A stretch of 64,000 nucleotides of DNA from Peptoniphilus genitalis. GTDB lineage: Bacteria > Bacillota > Clostridia > Tissierellales > Peptoniphilaceae. The notes beneath the pieces were generated by a model. It was not told the DNA's origin. It did no database searches and saw nothing but the letters and a program-made list of their open reading frames with translations. Both the position numbers and the translations under genes were made by a program. Below, piece by piece: positions 37,631 through 46,674 of this stretch. Positions within the stretch are counted from its first letter, which is position 1. The number at the start of each line of letters is the position of its first letter. The stretch lies in assembly GCF_023614525.1 (NCBI RefSeq), contig NZ_CP097885.1:1734501-1798500 (forward strand), written 5' to 3'.

Positions 37631-38556
37631 TGAAGTTTATCTTTATGGGAACTCCTGATTTTTCTGTTCCAATTTTGGAAAGACTAAATACTCTAGGAGA
37701 AGTAGCTCTTGTAGTATCTCAAGAAGACAAGAGAAAGGGCAGGGGAAAGAAATTTACTAAAACTCCTGTAAAAGTTAAGGCAGAAGAACTTGGGCTTGAA
37801 GTTTACCAGCCAGCAGATGTAAATTCTCCTGAAGCAATTGACAAATTAAGACATGTTGAAGCTGACATTATAGTTGTAGTTGCCTATGGTCAAATCTTGA
37901 GTCAAGAAATTATAGACTTGCCCAAAAAATATATAGTGAATGTTCACGCTTCTCTTTTGCCATATCTAAGAGGGGCAGCTCCAATTAACAGAGCTATTAT
38001 GGAAGGCCATTCCAAGACTGGTGTCAGCCTAATGAAGGTTGAAGAAGGTCTTGATGCCGGACCAGTTTCTGCTGTGAAAGAAATTGAAATTGAAGAAATG
38101 AATGCAGGAGAACTTGAAGATAAGCTTTCACATATGGGCGCAGATCTACTAGAAGAGTTTGTACTTGATGCTTCAAATGGACCAGTAGAATTTATAGAAC
38201 AAGATGAAGACAAAAAGACCTACGCTAATAAGATTTTAAAAAATGATTTAGATTTAGATTTTAATGACACTTCTGCAAATATAGTAAATAAAATAAGAGG
38301 ACTTAGCCCACACTATGGGGTAAGGTTCAAATATTATGATAAGTTCTATAAAATTTACAAGGCAGAAGAACTTGAAGACAAAAATGATTTAGAAGCAGGA
38401 AGGATAATAAAATCTGACAAAGAATTAATTATTAAAACAGGTGATGGGGCAATTTCTGTTAAAGAAATACAAGCACCAGGCAAAAGGGCCATGGGAATAG
38501 ATGATTTCTTACGAGGAAATAAATTCCAAGAAAATTATGTGATTGGAGGAAAATAA
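37630..38556 (+). CDS. fmt: Methionyl-tRNA formyltransferase
   Basis: Formylates initiator Met-tRNA using 10-formyl-tetrahydrofolate. 308 residues: MGTPDFSVPIL start, VVVAYGQILSQEI, the NVHASLLPYLRGAAPI catalytic segment (Asn, His), and the C-terminal OB domain. One-base overlap with def and with the next gene. Confidence 0.97.
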   Translation: MKFIFMGTPDFSVPILERLNTLGEVALVVSQEDKRKGRGKKFTKTPVKVKAEELGLEVYQPADVNSPEAIDKLRHVEADIIVVVAYGQILSQEIIDLPKKYIVNVHASLLPYLRGAAPINRAIMEGHSKTGVSLMKVEEGLDAGPVSAVKEIEIEEMNAGELEDKLSHMGADLLEEFVLDASNGPVEFIEQDEDKKTYANKILKNDLDLDFNDTSANIVNKIRGLSPHYGVRFKYYDKFYKIYKAEELEDKNDLEAGRIIKSDKELIIKTGDGAISVKEIQAPGKRAMGIDDFLRGNKFQENYVIGGK

Positions 38557-39248
38557 TGTTTGGACCATATTTTTACACTTATGATTTTTCTTATTTAATT
38601 TATATACTACCAGGCTTAATTCTTGCCATGTATGCACAGGCAAAAATTAGCTCTGCTTATGAAAAATATAAAAAAATACCCGCTTCTACAAATTTAAGTG
38701 GTGCAGAAGTTGCTAGAGAAATTTTAGATAGAAATGGACTTTCAAATGTAAGCATTAGGATGGTTGATGGAAAACTTTCGGATCACTATGATCCCAGAGA
38801 TAAGACTTTAAACCTATCAAGAGATGTCTATTATAGAAATTCTATTGCATCAGTTTCTATTGCAGCTCATGAAGTTGGTCATGCTATCCAAGACTCAGTT
38901 GACTATGCTCCGCTAAAGCTTAGGACAGCCTTAGTTCCACTTGCAAATCTTGGGACACAAGTCTCCTTCTTTTTAATAATACTAGGATTTTTCTTCTCTG
39001 TATTTTTTACTAAGTTAGGTATTGCTCTCTTCTTCTTTGCAGTTTTATTTCAAATTGTGACTTTGCCTGTTGAATTTAATGCATCAAACAGGGCAAAAGA
39101 AGAGCTTGCTATGGGGATTATATCTGATGAAGATTTAAAAGGCACAAGAGAAGTTCTAAGTGCAGCGGCACTAACTTACGTTGCATCAACTTTAGTTGCA
39201 ATTGGACAATTTTTGAGACTACTTAGTATATTTGGAAGAAGAGATTAA
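38556..39248 (+). CDS. YugP-like membrane zinc metallopeptidase
   Basis: 230-residue membrane protein of the zinc metallopeptidase type 2 (YugP) family: N-terminal helix (YLIYILPGLILAMYAQ), zinc motif AAHEVGHAIQD near 106-116 and two further hydrophobic helices (LANLGTQVSFFLIILGFFF, LGIALFFFAVLF). Substrate unknown. It often sits between fmt and rsmB in clostridia; one-base overlaps on both sides show coupled translation. Confidence 0.9.
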   Translation: MFGPYFYTYDFSYLIYILPGLILAMYAQAKISSAYEKYKKIPASTNLSGAEVAREILDRNGLSNVSIRMVDGKLSDHYDPRDKTLNLSRDVYYRNSIASVSIAAHEVGHAIQDSVDYAPLKLRTALVPLANLGTQVSFFLIILGFFFSVFFTKLGIALFFFAVLFQIVTLPVEFNASNRAKEELAMGIISDEDLKGTREVLSAAALTYVASTLVAIGQFLRLLSIFGRRD

Positions 39249-40540
39249 TGAAGAACACAAGAGAAAAAGCACTACAAATAATTAACGATGTCCTCTATAA
39301 GGGGACATTTTTAGAGGAAAGTTTAGAAATTTTAAAAGCATCAAATATTGATGAAAGAGACTTTGCCTTCATTAAAGAAATAACAACAGGCGTTGTTAGA
39401 AACAAAACTTACTTAGACTATGTTATAAGAGAGAATTCTAAAGTTAGATTTAATAGGATTCACAAAATTATACTTAGCATCTTGGAGATGGCAATTTACC
39501 AAATGTATTTTCTCGACAAGGTTCCTGATTATTCTATAGTTGATGAATCTGTTAATCTTGCAAAAATTTATGGCAACAAGGGATCCATATCTTTTACAAA
39601 TGGAATTTTGAGAAGTATTTCGAAAGAGAAAGCTCTTCAAGTTACCTTAAAGAATTCAATAGATAATCTCTCAACTTACTATTCTCATCCAAGATTTTAT
39701 ACAGAGTACTTCTATGACAAGTATGGAGAGGAATTTACAAAAAAACTTTTAAAGGCAAATAATGAAAAACCGCCCTTTACTATTAGGGTTAACACTTTGA
39801 AAATTAATAGGGATGAGCTTATTAAAAACTTAACTGAGTCTGGCTTTGACATCGAAGAAACAACTTACGTGAATGCCCTAAATGTTTTAAATCCCAATGG
39901 AATTATAGACACTGAATTTTTTGAAAAAGGTCACTTCTATGTACAAGATCTAGGATCAATTTTGGTTTCTACTTTTTTAAATCCAAGCAAAGATTCAAAA
40001 GTACTTGATCTTTGTGCAGCACCTGGTGGAAAAACTACTCACTTATCAGAGCTCATGGATAACACAGGAGAAATAATTGCCTGTGACAAGTCCAAGGGAA
40101 AAATAAAACTAATAAAGGAAAATGCCAAGAGACTTGGATGCACAAACATATCTCCAAGGGTTAATGATGCTAGAGTCTTGAATGAAGAGTTTATTAATAA
40201 CTTTGATTACGTCTTAGTCGATGCACCTTGTTCTGGGACAGGACTCTATAGGAAGAAACCTGACATAAAATGGAATAAGGGGATTGATGACTTAAAGGAA
40301 CTTGGAGTAATTCAATTAGAAATTTTAAACAAGGCCAAAGAGTATGTAAGAGAAAAGGGACTTTTGCTTTACTCAACTTGTTCTCTATCAAAGATTGAGA
40401 ACGAAGATGTTATCGAGAACTTTTTAAAAGAGAACGAAAACTTTAAAATAAAAAAATTAAGAGACAAGGATGTATTAAAACTTTTTCCATCAGTAGATGG
40501 TTCAGATGGTTTTTCTATTTGTCTCTTAGAAAAAAATTAA
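39248..40540 (+). CDS. rsmB: 16S rRNA (cytosine-967-C5)-methyltransferase RsmB
   Basis: Methylates C967 of 16S rRNA. 430 residues: NusB-like RNA-binding N terminus (about 1-140), then the methyltransferase with DLCAAPGGKTTHLSELM, DAPCSGTGLYR and the catalytic STCS (YSTCSLSKIENE). Last gene of the priA-rsmB run; a terminator follows. Confidence 0.96.
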   Translation: MKNTREKALQIINDVLYKGTFLEESLEILKASNIDERDFAFIKEITTGVVRNKTYLDYVIRENSKVRFNRIHKIILSILEMAIYQMYFLDKVPDYSIVDESVNLAKIYGNKGSISFTNGILRSISKEKALQVTLKNSIDNLSTYYSHPRFYTEYFYDKYGEEFTKKLLKANNEKPPFTIRVNTLKINRDELIKNLTESGFDIEETTYVNALNVLNPNGIIDTEFFEKGHFYVQDLGSILVSTFLNPSKDSKVLDLCAAPGGKTTHLSELMDNTGEIIACDKSKGKIKLIKENAKRLGCTNISPRVNDARVLNEEFINNFDYVLVDAPCSGTGLYRKKPDIKWNKGIDDLKELGVIQLEILNKAKEYVREKGLLLYSTCSLSKIENEDVIENFLKENENFKIKKLRDKDVLKLFPSVDGSDGFSICLLEKN

Positions 40541-40550
40541 TAATTATTGA

Positions 40551-40581
40551 AGGCTGTGAAATTTTTTCTCAGTCTTTTTTT
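40551..40581 (+). terminator. Rho-independent terminator after rsmB
   Basis: AGGCTGTGAA and TTCTCAGTCT form a stem with one mismatch and one wobble pair, followed by seven T. A TATAAT at 40632-40637 upstream of rlmN may be its -10 box. Confidence 0.75.
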
Positions 40582-40660
40582 GTATTTGATTAATTTCTTT
40601 AAATCTATTTTTATTTGTAGATGTCTAATGGTATAATGATTAGATGAATAGGTGGTTTTA

Positions 40661-41680
40661 ATGGAATTAAATTCTATGTATGAAGATGAACTGCGCCAAT
40701 TTTTTGAAGATAGAAAAGGGAAAGCCTTTAGGGGCACGCAACTTTTTACTTTTTTCCACGACAAAAAGAGATATGATGTGGAGAACTCAAATCTTTCGGC
40801 AAAGGCCATCTCCCTTATAAAAGATGAAGAAGTAAATAAGATTGAAATTTTTAAAAGTTTCGACTCAGACATAGATGAAACGAGAAAGATGCTCTTTAAA
40901 TTAAAAGATGGAAACCTAATTGAAGGCGTCTTAATGGAATACAAGCATGGTTATTCCCAATGTGTGTCAACTCAAGTTGGATGCAGGATGGGTTGTGATT
41001 TTTGTGCTTCAACAAAGTCTGGTCTTGTTAGGAACCTAAGTGCTGGCGAAATGCTAGGACAGGTTTATGAAATCGAAAATAAATACAATATAAAAATTTC
41101 AAACTTTATATTGATGGGAAGTGGAGAGCCTCTTGATAATTTCGATGAAGTAATTAGGTTTATAAAACTTCTTCACGACGAGAAGGGCCACAACACCTCC
41201 TATAGAAATATTACAATTTCAACTTGTGGAGTAGCTGATAAGATTTATGATATGGCGGATTTAAATCTTCCAATTAACCTAGCAGTTAGTCTACATCAAA
41301 CTAATGACAAAGATAGGTCAGCACTAATGCCAATTAATAGACGCTTTAATCTTGCTGAACTAAAAAAATCCTTGGAATATTATGTCAAGAAGACAAATAA
41401 TAGGATTACCTTTGAATATACAATGATAAAAAATCAAAATGATGGAGTTAAAAATATTGATGAACTTTATAATTTTGCAAAAAACTTAAAGTGTCATATA
41501 AACTTAATTCCCTTAAATCCCATAGAAGAATTTGATGAGAAAAGGCCTTCTAAGGCTGAAATCAATGACTTCAAAAATAAACTTGAGAAAAAGGGATTTA
41601 ATGTAACGATAAGAAGAGAACTAGGTAGCGACATCAGTGCCTCATGTGGACAACTTAGGCGTAAGATCGAGGTGAAATGA
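40661..41680 (+). CDS. rlmN: Dual-specificity RNA methyltransferase RlmN
   Basis: Radical SAM enzyme methylating A2503 of 23S rRNA and A37 of some tRNAs. 339 residues from ATG 40661 (GGTGG upstream; an in-frame GTG at 40652 overlaps that site). Cluster motif CRMGCDFC followed by ASTKSGLVRNLSAGEM, then MGSGEPLDNFD, STCGVADKI and the C-terminal SCGQL with the methyl-carrier Cys. prpC begins at the base after its stop. Confidence 0.97.
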   Translation: MELNSMYEDELRQFFEDRKGKAFRGTQLFTFFHDKKRYDVENSNLSAKAISLIKDEEVNKIEIFKSFDSDIDETRKMLFKLKDGNLIEGVLMEYKHGYSQCVSTQVGCRMGCDFCASTKSGLVRNLSAGEMLGQVYEIENKYNIKISNFILMGSGEPLDNFDEVIRFIKLLHDEKGHNTSYRNITISTCGVADKIYDMADLNLPINLAVSLHQTNDKDRSALMPINRRFNLAELKKSLEYYVKKTNNRITFEYTMIKNQNDGVKNIDELYNFAKNLKCHINLIPLNPIEEFDEKRPSKAEINDFKNKLEKKGFNVTIRRELGSDISASCGQLRRKIEVK

Positions 41681-42397
41681 ATGAAAGTAGTATCAGCAAC
41701 AAATGTAGGCAACTACAGAAAAAACAATGAAGATTCATATTATGTAAATGAATCAAAAAACTTATATGTATTGGCTGATGGAATGGGAGGTCATCTTGCA
41801 GGTGAAAGAGCATCTAAGATGGCAACTGAAATAATTGGACAGGACTTTGCAGGAGAAAGGGAAGTGACAAGCATTGATGATGCAATAGAAATCCTCTCTT
41901 CTTCTATTCGAGATGCCAATAAAAAAATCTATGAGAGCTCCCAAGAAAATGAAGATTACAGGGGAATGGGAACTACTTTATCAAGTGGACTTATCTTAGA
42001 TGATGTCCTTATTTATTCAAATATAGGAGATTCTAGGATCTACAGGATAAATGAAGAGATGGAGCAAATAACTCAAGATGATTCCTTTGTAAATTATCTA
42101 ATTGAAATTGGAGAAATTACGGAAGAAGAAGCAAAAAATCACCCCAAGAAAAATGTCTTAACTAAGGCTATGGGGACCACATCTGATATAGAGGTTATAG
42201 TTAACACTCTTAACATTAAGGATAAGGATGTACTTTTATTTTGTTCTGACGGGCTTACAAATATGGTTCCTGATGAGGAAATATTTAAGATTGTAAAAGA
42301 AAACAGCCCTGAAGAAGCTAGGGATATGCTTCTAGACTTAGCCCTAAAAAATGGTGGCATGGATAATATTACATTTATTTTAGTATTTAATGAGTAG
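41681..42397 (+). CDS. prpC: PP2C-type serine/threonine phosphatase
   Basis: Metal-dependent phosphatase that reverses PrkC phosphorylation. 238 residues: GNYRKNNEDSYYV near 11, DGMGGH with a metal Asp at 33-38, GTTLSSGLI, NIGDSRIYRI, CSDGLTNMV, and the C-terminal GGMDNITFILV. Overlaps the upstream end of the kinase frame, the common prpC-prkC arrangement. Confidence 0.95.
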   Translation: MKVVSATNVGNYRKNNEDSYYVNESKNLYVLADGMGGHLAGERASKMATEIIGQDFAGEREVTSIDDAIEILSSSIRDANKKIYESSQENEDYRGMGTTLSSGLILDDVLIYSNIGDSRIYRINEEMEQITQDDSFVNYLIEIGEITEEEAKNHPKKNVLTKAMGTTSDIEVIVNTLNIKDKDVLLFCSDGLTNMVPDEEIFKIVKENSPEEARDMLLDLALKNGGMDNITFILVFNE

Positions 42398-42404
42398 GTG
42401 GGCA

Positions 42405-44393
42405 ATGATTAATAAAATTTTAGGTAATAGATACGAAATATTAGAAAAAATTGGCACTGGCGGTATGGGCAATGTTTTTAAGGCTCATGACAGCAAACTT
42501 GATAGAATAGTTGCCATTAAGGTTCTAAAATTAGAATATAACGAAGATAACAACTTTATAAGAAAATTTAAGAGGGAGTCTCTTGCGGCAGCAAGTATCT
42601 CTCACCCAAATATAGTTAGCATTTACGATGTTGGAACTGAAAAAATCCAAGATAAGGAAGTCCACTATATTGTAATGGAATATATTGATGGGAAAACTCT
42701 TAAGGACTTGATTAATGATGAGGGAAGACTTTCTGAAAAGAGAGCTTTAAACTACTGTATACAAATTGCTGAAGCTTTAAAGGTTGCTCACTCTAAGCAC
42801 ATAGTCCATAGAGATATAAAATCTCAAAACATTATGGTAACAAGAGACGACAGGATAAAGGTTACAGACTTTGGAATAGCGAGAGTGGCAGACAACACAA
42901 CTGTTACAGCAACAAATGCCGTTATGGGTTCTGTTCACTATTTTTCACCTGAACAAGCGAGGGGTGCAAAAGTAGACAACAGGTCTGACATTTATTCATT
43001 GGGTATAGTACTCTTTGAAATGTTAACAGGAAGGTTGCCTTTTGATGCAGACAATCCAGTATCAGTTGCCCTAATGCAAGTGCAATCTCAGATGCCAAGG
43101 CCTTCTGAATTTATAAAGAGTCTCGACCCATCAGTTGATGCCTTAGTTTTAAAAATGACAGAAAAGGATCCGGACCACAGGTATAAGGACGTCTTTGAAC
43201 TCATTAAAGACATTAAAGATTACACTATGGGAGCAAGGACTTTTTCAGTAAATAGAGTTTATGAGGAAGATGACAATACTGCCTTTGTCACACCTCCTAT
43301 TAACAGAAGACCTAATAGGAATCATTCAAATAATCTTGATGCTAAAAGACCAAATAAACCTAAGAAGCTTGTTAAAAAGAAAAAATCTGTAGCTCCAGCC
43401 CTACTAGGTATATTCTCAGCTATCGTAATCATTGCTCTTTTAATATATGTAGTACCAAAGGCAATAAAGGGAATGAAGTCAGGCGATGTTGTTGAAAAAA
43501 TTGCTGTTGAAAATTACATTGGGAAGACAAGAGAAGAGGCTAAAGAACTTATAGAGGCTCAGGGCTTAGTCTTGGATGTAAATACGGTGGAAAATGAAAA
43601 GGAACCTGATGGTGTGGTATTAGGACAAAATCCAGAAGAAGGAACTTCAGTTGAGAAGGGAACAACAATTACCCTTGAGATTAATGAACTTCCAGATTCT
43701 GTACCAGTTCCACCACTTAAGGGTTTATCAGAAGAAGAAGCTAAAAAACTACTCGAAGAAAATTCATTAAAACTAGGTTCTGTAGAAGAAGAATTTAATG
43801 ACACTGTTGAAGAAGGCAAGGTAATTTATTCAAACCCTGATGGAGGTTACTCTGTAAAAAGAGGAACAGCGGTTAAACTTATTGTCTCTAAGGGACAAGA
43901 TAAGACTCCTGTTGTCCTAAGCGACTACAAGGGAATGGATCAAGATGTTGTTGTAAATCAACTAAAGAGTTTTGGACTTACTGTAGTTATAGAAAATGGA
44001 CATAGTAACAAGGTTTCTGAAGGTCAAGTTTATGACATGGATCCAAAGGCAAAAACAAGTGTAGAAAAGGGTTCTACTGTTACACTTTATATTTCCAAGG
44101 GACCAAAAGTTGAAGATGAAGATAGAAATGATGATAAGAATAGCGATGAAAGCAACAAAGAAGATAATTTTAACAAGGTAAACCATATAAAGGTTAAGGT
44201 GCCTGATGACGGCGAAAGCCACAAGGTTTCTGCAGACAGGGTAAAAGATGGAAGTGGAAATAAAACTGGTGGTCAAACTGTTTGGAACTACAATGTTGAA
44301 GCTGGAGATGTTGCTAGCGTTGAACTTATTGGGCCTGGCGAATACAACATTTATGTTGATGGCAACCTTGTAAAAACAGAGAAGATAAGATAA
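42405..44393 (+). CDS. prkC: PASTA-domain Ser/Thr protein kinase PrkC/Stk
   Basis: Membrane kinase sensing cell-wall fragments. About 662 residues from ATG 42405 (AGGTGG upstream; ATG 42390 is also possible). Hanks kinase (GTGGMGNVFKA, VAIKVL, HRDIKSQNIM, DFGIARV), basic juxtamembrane stretch, a transmembrane helix (LLGIFSAIVIIALLIYVV), then three PASTA repeats (YIGKTREEAKELIEAQGLVL, LKGLSEEEAKKLLEENSLKL, YKGMDQDVVVNQLKSFGLTV). Ends in an extra ~80-residue domain after an Asp/Asn-rich linker (VKVPDDGESHKVSADRVKDG) that is not a PASTA repeat. rsgA overlaps by one base. Confidence 0.95.
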   Translation: MINKILGNRYEILEKIGTGGMGNVFKAHDSKLDRIVAIKVLKLEYNEDNNFIRKFKRESLAAASISHPNIVSIYDVGTEKIQDKEVHYIVMEYIDGKTLKDLINDEGRLSEKRALNYCIQIAEALKVAHSKHIVHRDIKSQNIMVTRDDRIKVTDFGIARVADNTTVTATNAVMGSVHYFSPEQARGAKVDNRSDIYSLGIVLFEMLTGRLPFDADNPVSVALMQVQSQMPRPSEFIKSLDPSVDALVLKMTEKDPDHRYKDVFELIKDIKDYTMGARTFSVNRVYEEDDNTAFVTPPINRRPNRNHSNNLDAKRPNKPKKLVKKKKSVAPALLGIFSAIVIIALLIYVVPKAIKGMKSGDVVEKIAVENYIGKTREEAKELIEAQGLVLDVNTVENEKEPDGVVLGQNPEEGTSVEKGTTITLEINELPDSVPVPPLKGLSEEEAKKLLEENSLKLGSVEEEFNDTVEEGKVIYSNPDGGYSVKRGTAVKLIVSKGQDKTPVVLSDYKGMDQDVVVNQLKSFGLTVVIENGHSNKVSEGQVYDMDPKAKTSVEKGSTVTLYISKGPKVEDEDRNDDKNSDESNKEDNFNKVNHIKVKVPDDGESHKVSADRVKDGSGNKTGGQTVWNYNVEAGDVASVELIGPGEYNIYVDGNLVKTEKIR

Positions 44394-45244
44394 TGATTGG
44401 AAAGATAATAAAACTAACTGGTGGCTTCTACTATATTCTTGCTGAGGGACAAGTTTATGAAACAAGAGCGAGAGGAAATTTTAGACATTCTAAGGTAGAT
44501 CCTATAGTTGGTGACAATGTAGAATTTAAGTTTGAAGAAAAGACTCTGGGATATATTGAAAAAGTATATCCCAGAAAAAATATGCTCACAAGGCCAAAGG
44601 TTGCCAATGTTGACATGGCTTTAGTTGTTGTTCCTGTTATGGATCCAAAATATAATTTAATGACAATAGATAAGACTATTATCCAGGCAGAGGACCAAGG
44701 CATAGATGTGGCAATTGTCATAAATAAGTGTGACCTCGATAGGAAAGAAAGTGAGAAACTAGCAAACATATACAAAAACTCTGGATTTAAAACTTTTATG
44801 ATTTCAAATAAGGATAACTCCATAGAGGACTTAAGAGATTATATAAGGGGAAAAACTGTTGCCTTATGTGGCGTCAGTGGTGCAGGCAAGTCAACTATTA
44901 CTTCTAGGATATTAGACAAGGACGTAGAAGTTGGAAAAGTTTCTGACAAGACGAGAAGAGGAAAGCACACAACAAGACACACAGAAATCCTATTCAAGGA
45001 TGACCTTTATATCTTTGACACGCCAGGATTTTCTTCCTTGAGCTTAAATATTAATAGCGACGAATTAAAAAATTATTTTAGAGAATTTGAAAAATATTCA
45101 TCTTGCAAGTTTAACAACTGTAACCACATAAGAGAACCACAGTGTGGAGTAAAGGAAGCTCTTGAAGCTGGAAAAATTGAAAAAGAAAGATATGAAAACT
45201 ACTTATACATTTTTGAAGAATTAAAAAGCAAAGGAGAATACTAA
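44393..45244 (+). CDS. rsgA: Ribosome small-subunit GTPase RsgA
   Basis: Late 30S assembly GTPase. 283 residues with an N-terminal OB fold, circularly permuted G motifs (NKCD before the P-loop GVSGAGKST, then DTPGFSSL) and a C-terminal zinc knuckle (CKFNNCNHIREPQCGV). The prpC-prkC-rsgA-rpe-thiN order is the standard Firmicute one. One-base overlaps on both sides. Confidence 0.97.
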   Translation: MIGKIIKLTGGFYYILAEGQVYETRARGNFRHSKVDPIVGDNVEFKFEEKTLGYIEKVYPRKNMLTRPKVANVDMALVVVPVMDPKYNLMTIDKTIIQAEDQGIDVAIVINKCDLDRKESEKLANIYKNSGFKTFMISNKDNSIEDLRDYIRGKTVALCGVSGAGKSTITSRILDKDVEVGKVSDKTRRGKHTTRHTEILFKDDLYIFDTPGFSSLSLNINSDELKNYFREFEKYSSCKFNNCNHIREPQCGVKEALEAGKIEKERYENYLYIFEELKSKGEY

Positions 45245-45888
45245 TGATTTCACCATCACTACTCTCAGCAGATTTTACAAATTTAGAAAAAGAAATTAAG
45301 ATACTAAAGGAAGAACGAGTTGACTTTCTTCACCTTGATATCATGGATGGCAACTACGTGCCAAATATTTCCTATGGTCCTGGTATTGTAAAATCCTTGA
45401 GACCCTTAACAGATATTCCCTTTGACACCCACCTAATGATTGAAAGACCAGAAAATTTTATTGAGGATTTTAAAAATGCAGGCTCTGACATTATAACTAT
45501 CCATCCAAGCACAACAAAGCATCTTGATAGGACTCTTTCACTTATTAAGTCTCATGGTATGAAGGCAGGACTTGCCCTAAATCCATCAGATAGTCTTGAA
45601 GTCTTAGACTATACTTTGGACAAGCTAGACCTAGTTTTAATCATGAGCGTTAACCCGGGTTTTGGGGGACAAAAATTCATTCCATCTGCACTTAGAAAAA
45701 TTTCTGAAGTTAAGAAGATGATTGAAGAAAGAAATATCAATACCTTAATAGAAGTTGACGGCGGTGTCAAGCTAGACAACGCAAAGGAAGTTCTAGCTGC
45801 TGGAGCAGACATACTTGTTGCTGGCTCTGCAATTTTTCAAAAAGACAAAACTAGAGAAAACATAAAGGCCTTTAAGGAACTCTTATGA
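45244..45888 (+). CDS. rpe: Ribulose-phosphate 3-epimerase
   Basis: TIM-barrel epimerase of the pentose phosphate pathway. 214 residues: SPSLLSADF start, HLDIMDGNYVPN, DTHLMIERP, MSVNPGFGGQKF and EVDGGV with the metal and catalytic residues. Overlaps thiN by four bases. Confidence 0.97.
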   Translation: MISPSLLSADFTNLEKEIKILKEERVDFLHLDIMDGNYVPNISYGPGIVKSLRPLTDIPFDTHLMIERPENFIEDFKNAGSDIITIHPSTTKHLDRTLSLIKSHGMKAGLALNPSDSLEVLDYTLDKLDLVLIMSVNPGFGGQKFIPSALRKISEVKKMIEERNINTLIEVDGGVKLDNAKEVLAAGADILVAGSAIFQKDKTRENIKAFKELL

Positions 45889-46520
45889 AAAAAGCACTTT
45901 TAATTTCTGCTGGTAGGCAAGTTTCTAAAGAATTAATAGAAAAGTATCCAGACAGGTTTATAATTGTAGCAGATGGTGGTGCAAGACTTCTTATGAAGTA
46001 TGACCTAGGAGCTGATATACTCTTGGGAGATCTTGATTCTATTGGAGAGGAAGCTTTAGATTATATTAAGGAACACAAGATAGAAGTAAAAAAGTTTCCT
46101 GCCAAAAAAGACTTCACTGACACAGAGCTCGCCCTGTCTTACTTAGTTGATGAGGGCTATAAGGATATTGTAATTCTTGGAGCTTTGGGAACAAGACTTG
46201 ACCACGAACTTGCAAATTTATTGAACCTTAAAAAATTATATAAAAAAGGAATAAGTGCAAAGATAGAAGACGACTACAATGAAGTTATTTATGTAGAAGA
46301 AGGTTCTTACGACTTTGTGAGAACCAATAAAAAATATTTTTCTTTAATAAATGCTGGTGATAGGATGAACTTTACAACTAAGGGACTCTATTATGAAGTA
46401 GAGGACCTTGAAATTAATTCAGAAAATCCTAGTAGGGGAGTTAGCAATGAAATGGTGGGAGATAGTGCCACTATAAAAATTAATCAGGGCTCAGCCTTTA
46501 TCATTCAGTCAAGAGATTAA
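45885..46520 (+). CDS. thiN: Thiamine pyrophosphokinase
   Basis: Converts thiamine to thiamine diphosphate. 211 residues: VADGGARLL, LLGDLDSIG, KKDFTDTELALSYL and GALGTRLDHELAN, all family landmarks. Last gene of the rlmN-thiN run; strong terminator after. Confidence 0.94.
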   Translation: MKKALLISAGRQVSKELIEKYPDRFIIVADGGARLLMKYDLGADILLGDLDSIGEEALDYIKEHKIEVKKFPAKKDFTDTELALSYLVDEGYKDIVILGALGTRLDHELANLLNLKKLYKKGISAKIEDDYNEVIYVEEGSYDFVRTNKKYFSLINAGDRMNFTTKGLYYEVEDLEINSENPSRGVSNEMVGDSATIKINQGSAFIIQSRD

Positions 46521-46524
46521 ATAG

Positions 46525-46560
46525 AAACCCAAGCTTTAAAAAGCCTGGGTTTTTCTTTTT
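46525..46560 (+). terminator. Rho-independent terminator after thiN
   Basis: AAACCCAAGCTT pairs with AAGCCTGGGTTT (one mismatch), followed by a T tract. It faces the minus-strand terminator at 46640; the ~80 bases between them hold nothing recognisable. Confidence 0.88.
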
Positions 46561-46639
46561 ATAAAAAATTTTTGAAGGAATAAGTATTGGAAATGAAAAT
46601 TAAAATTTAGTAATTAATTACATAAAACTTACTGCAAAG

Positions 46640-46667
46640 AAAAACCAGCTCCCCTAAAAGAAGCTGG
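46640..46667 (-). terminator. Minus-strand terminator after the ATP-grasp ligase
   Basis: CCAGCT (46645-46650) and AGCTGG (46662-46667) form the stem; on the minus strand it is followed by TTTTTCTTT. Confidence 0.8.
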
Positions 46668-46674
46668 CAATTTT

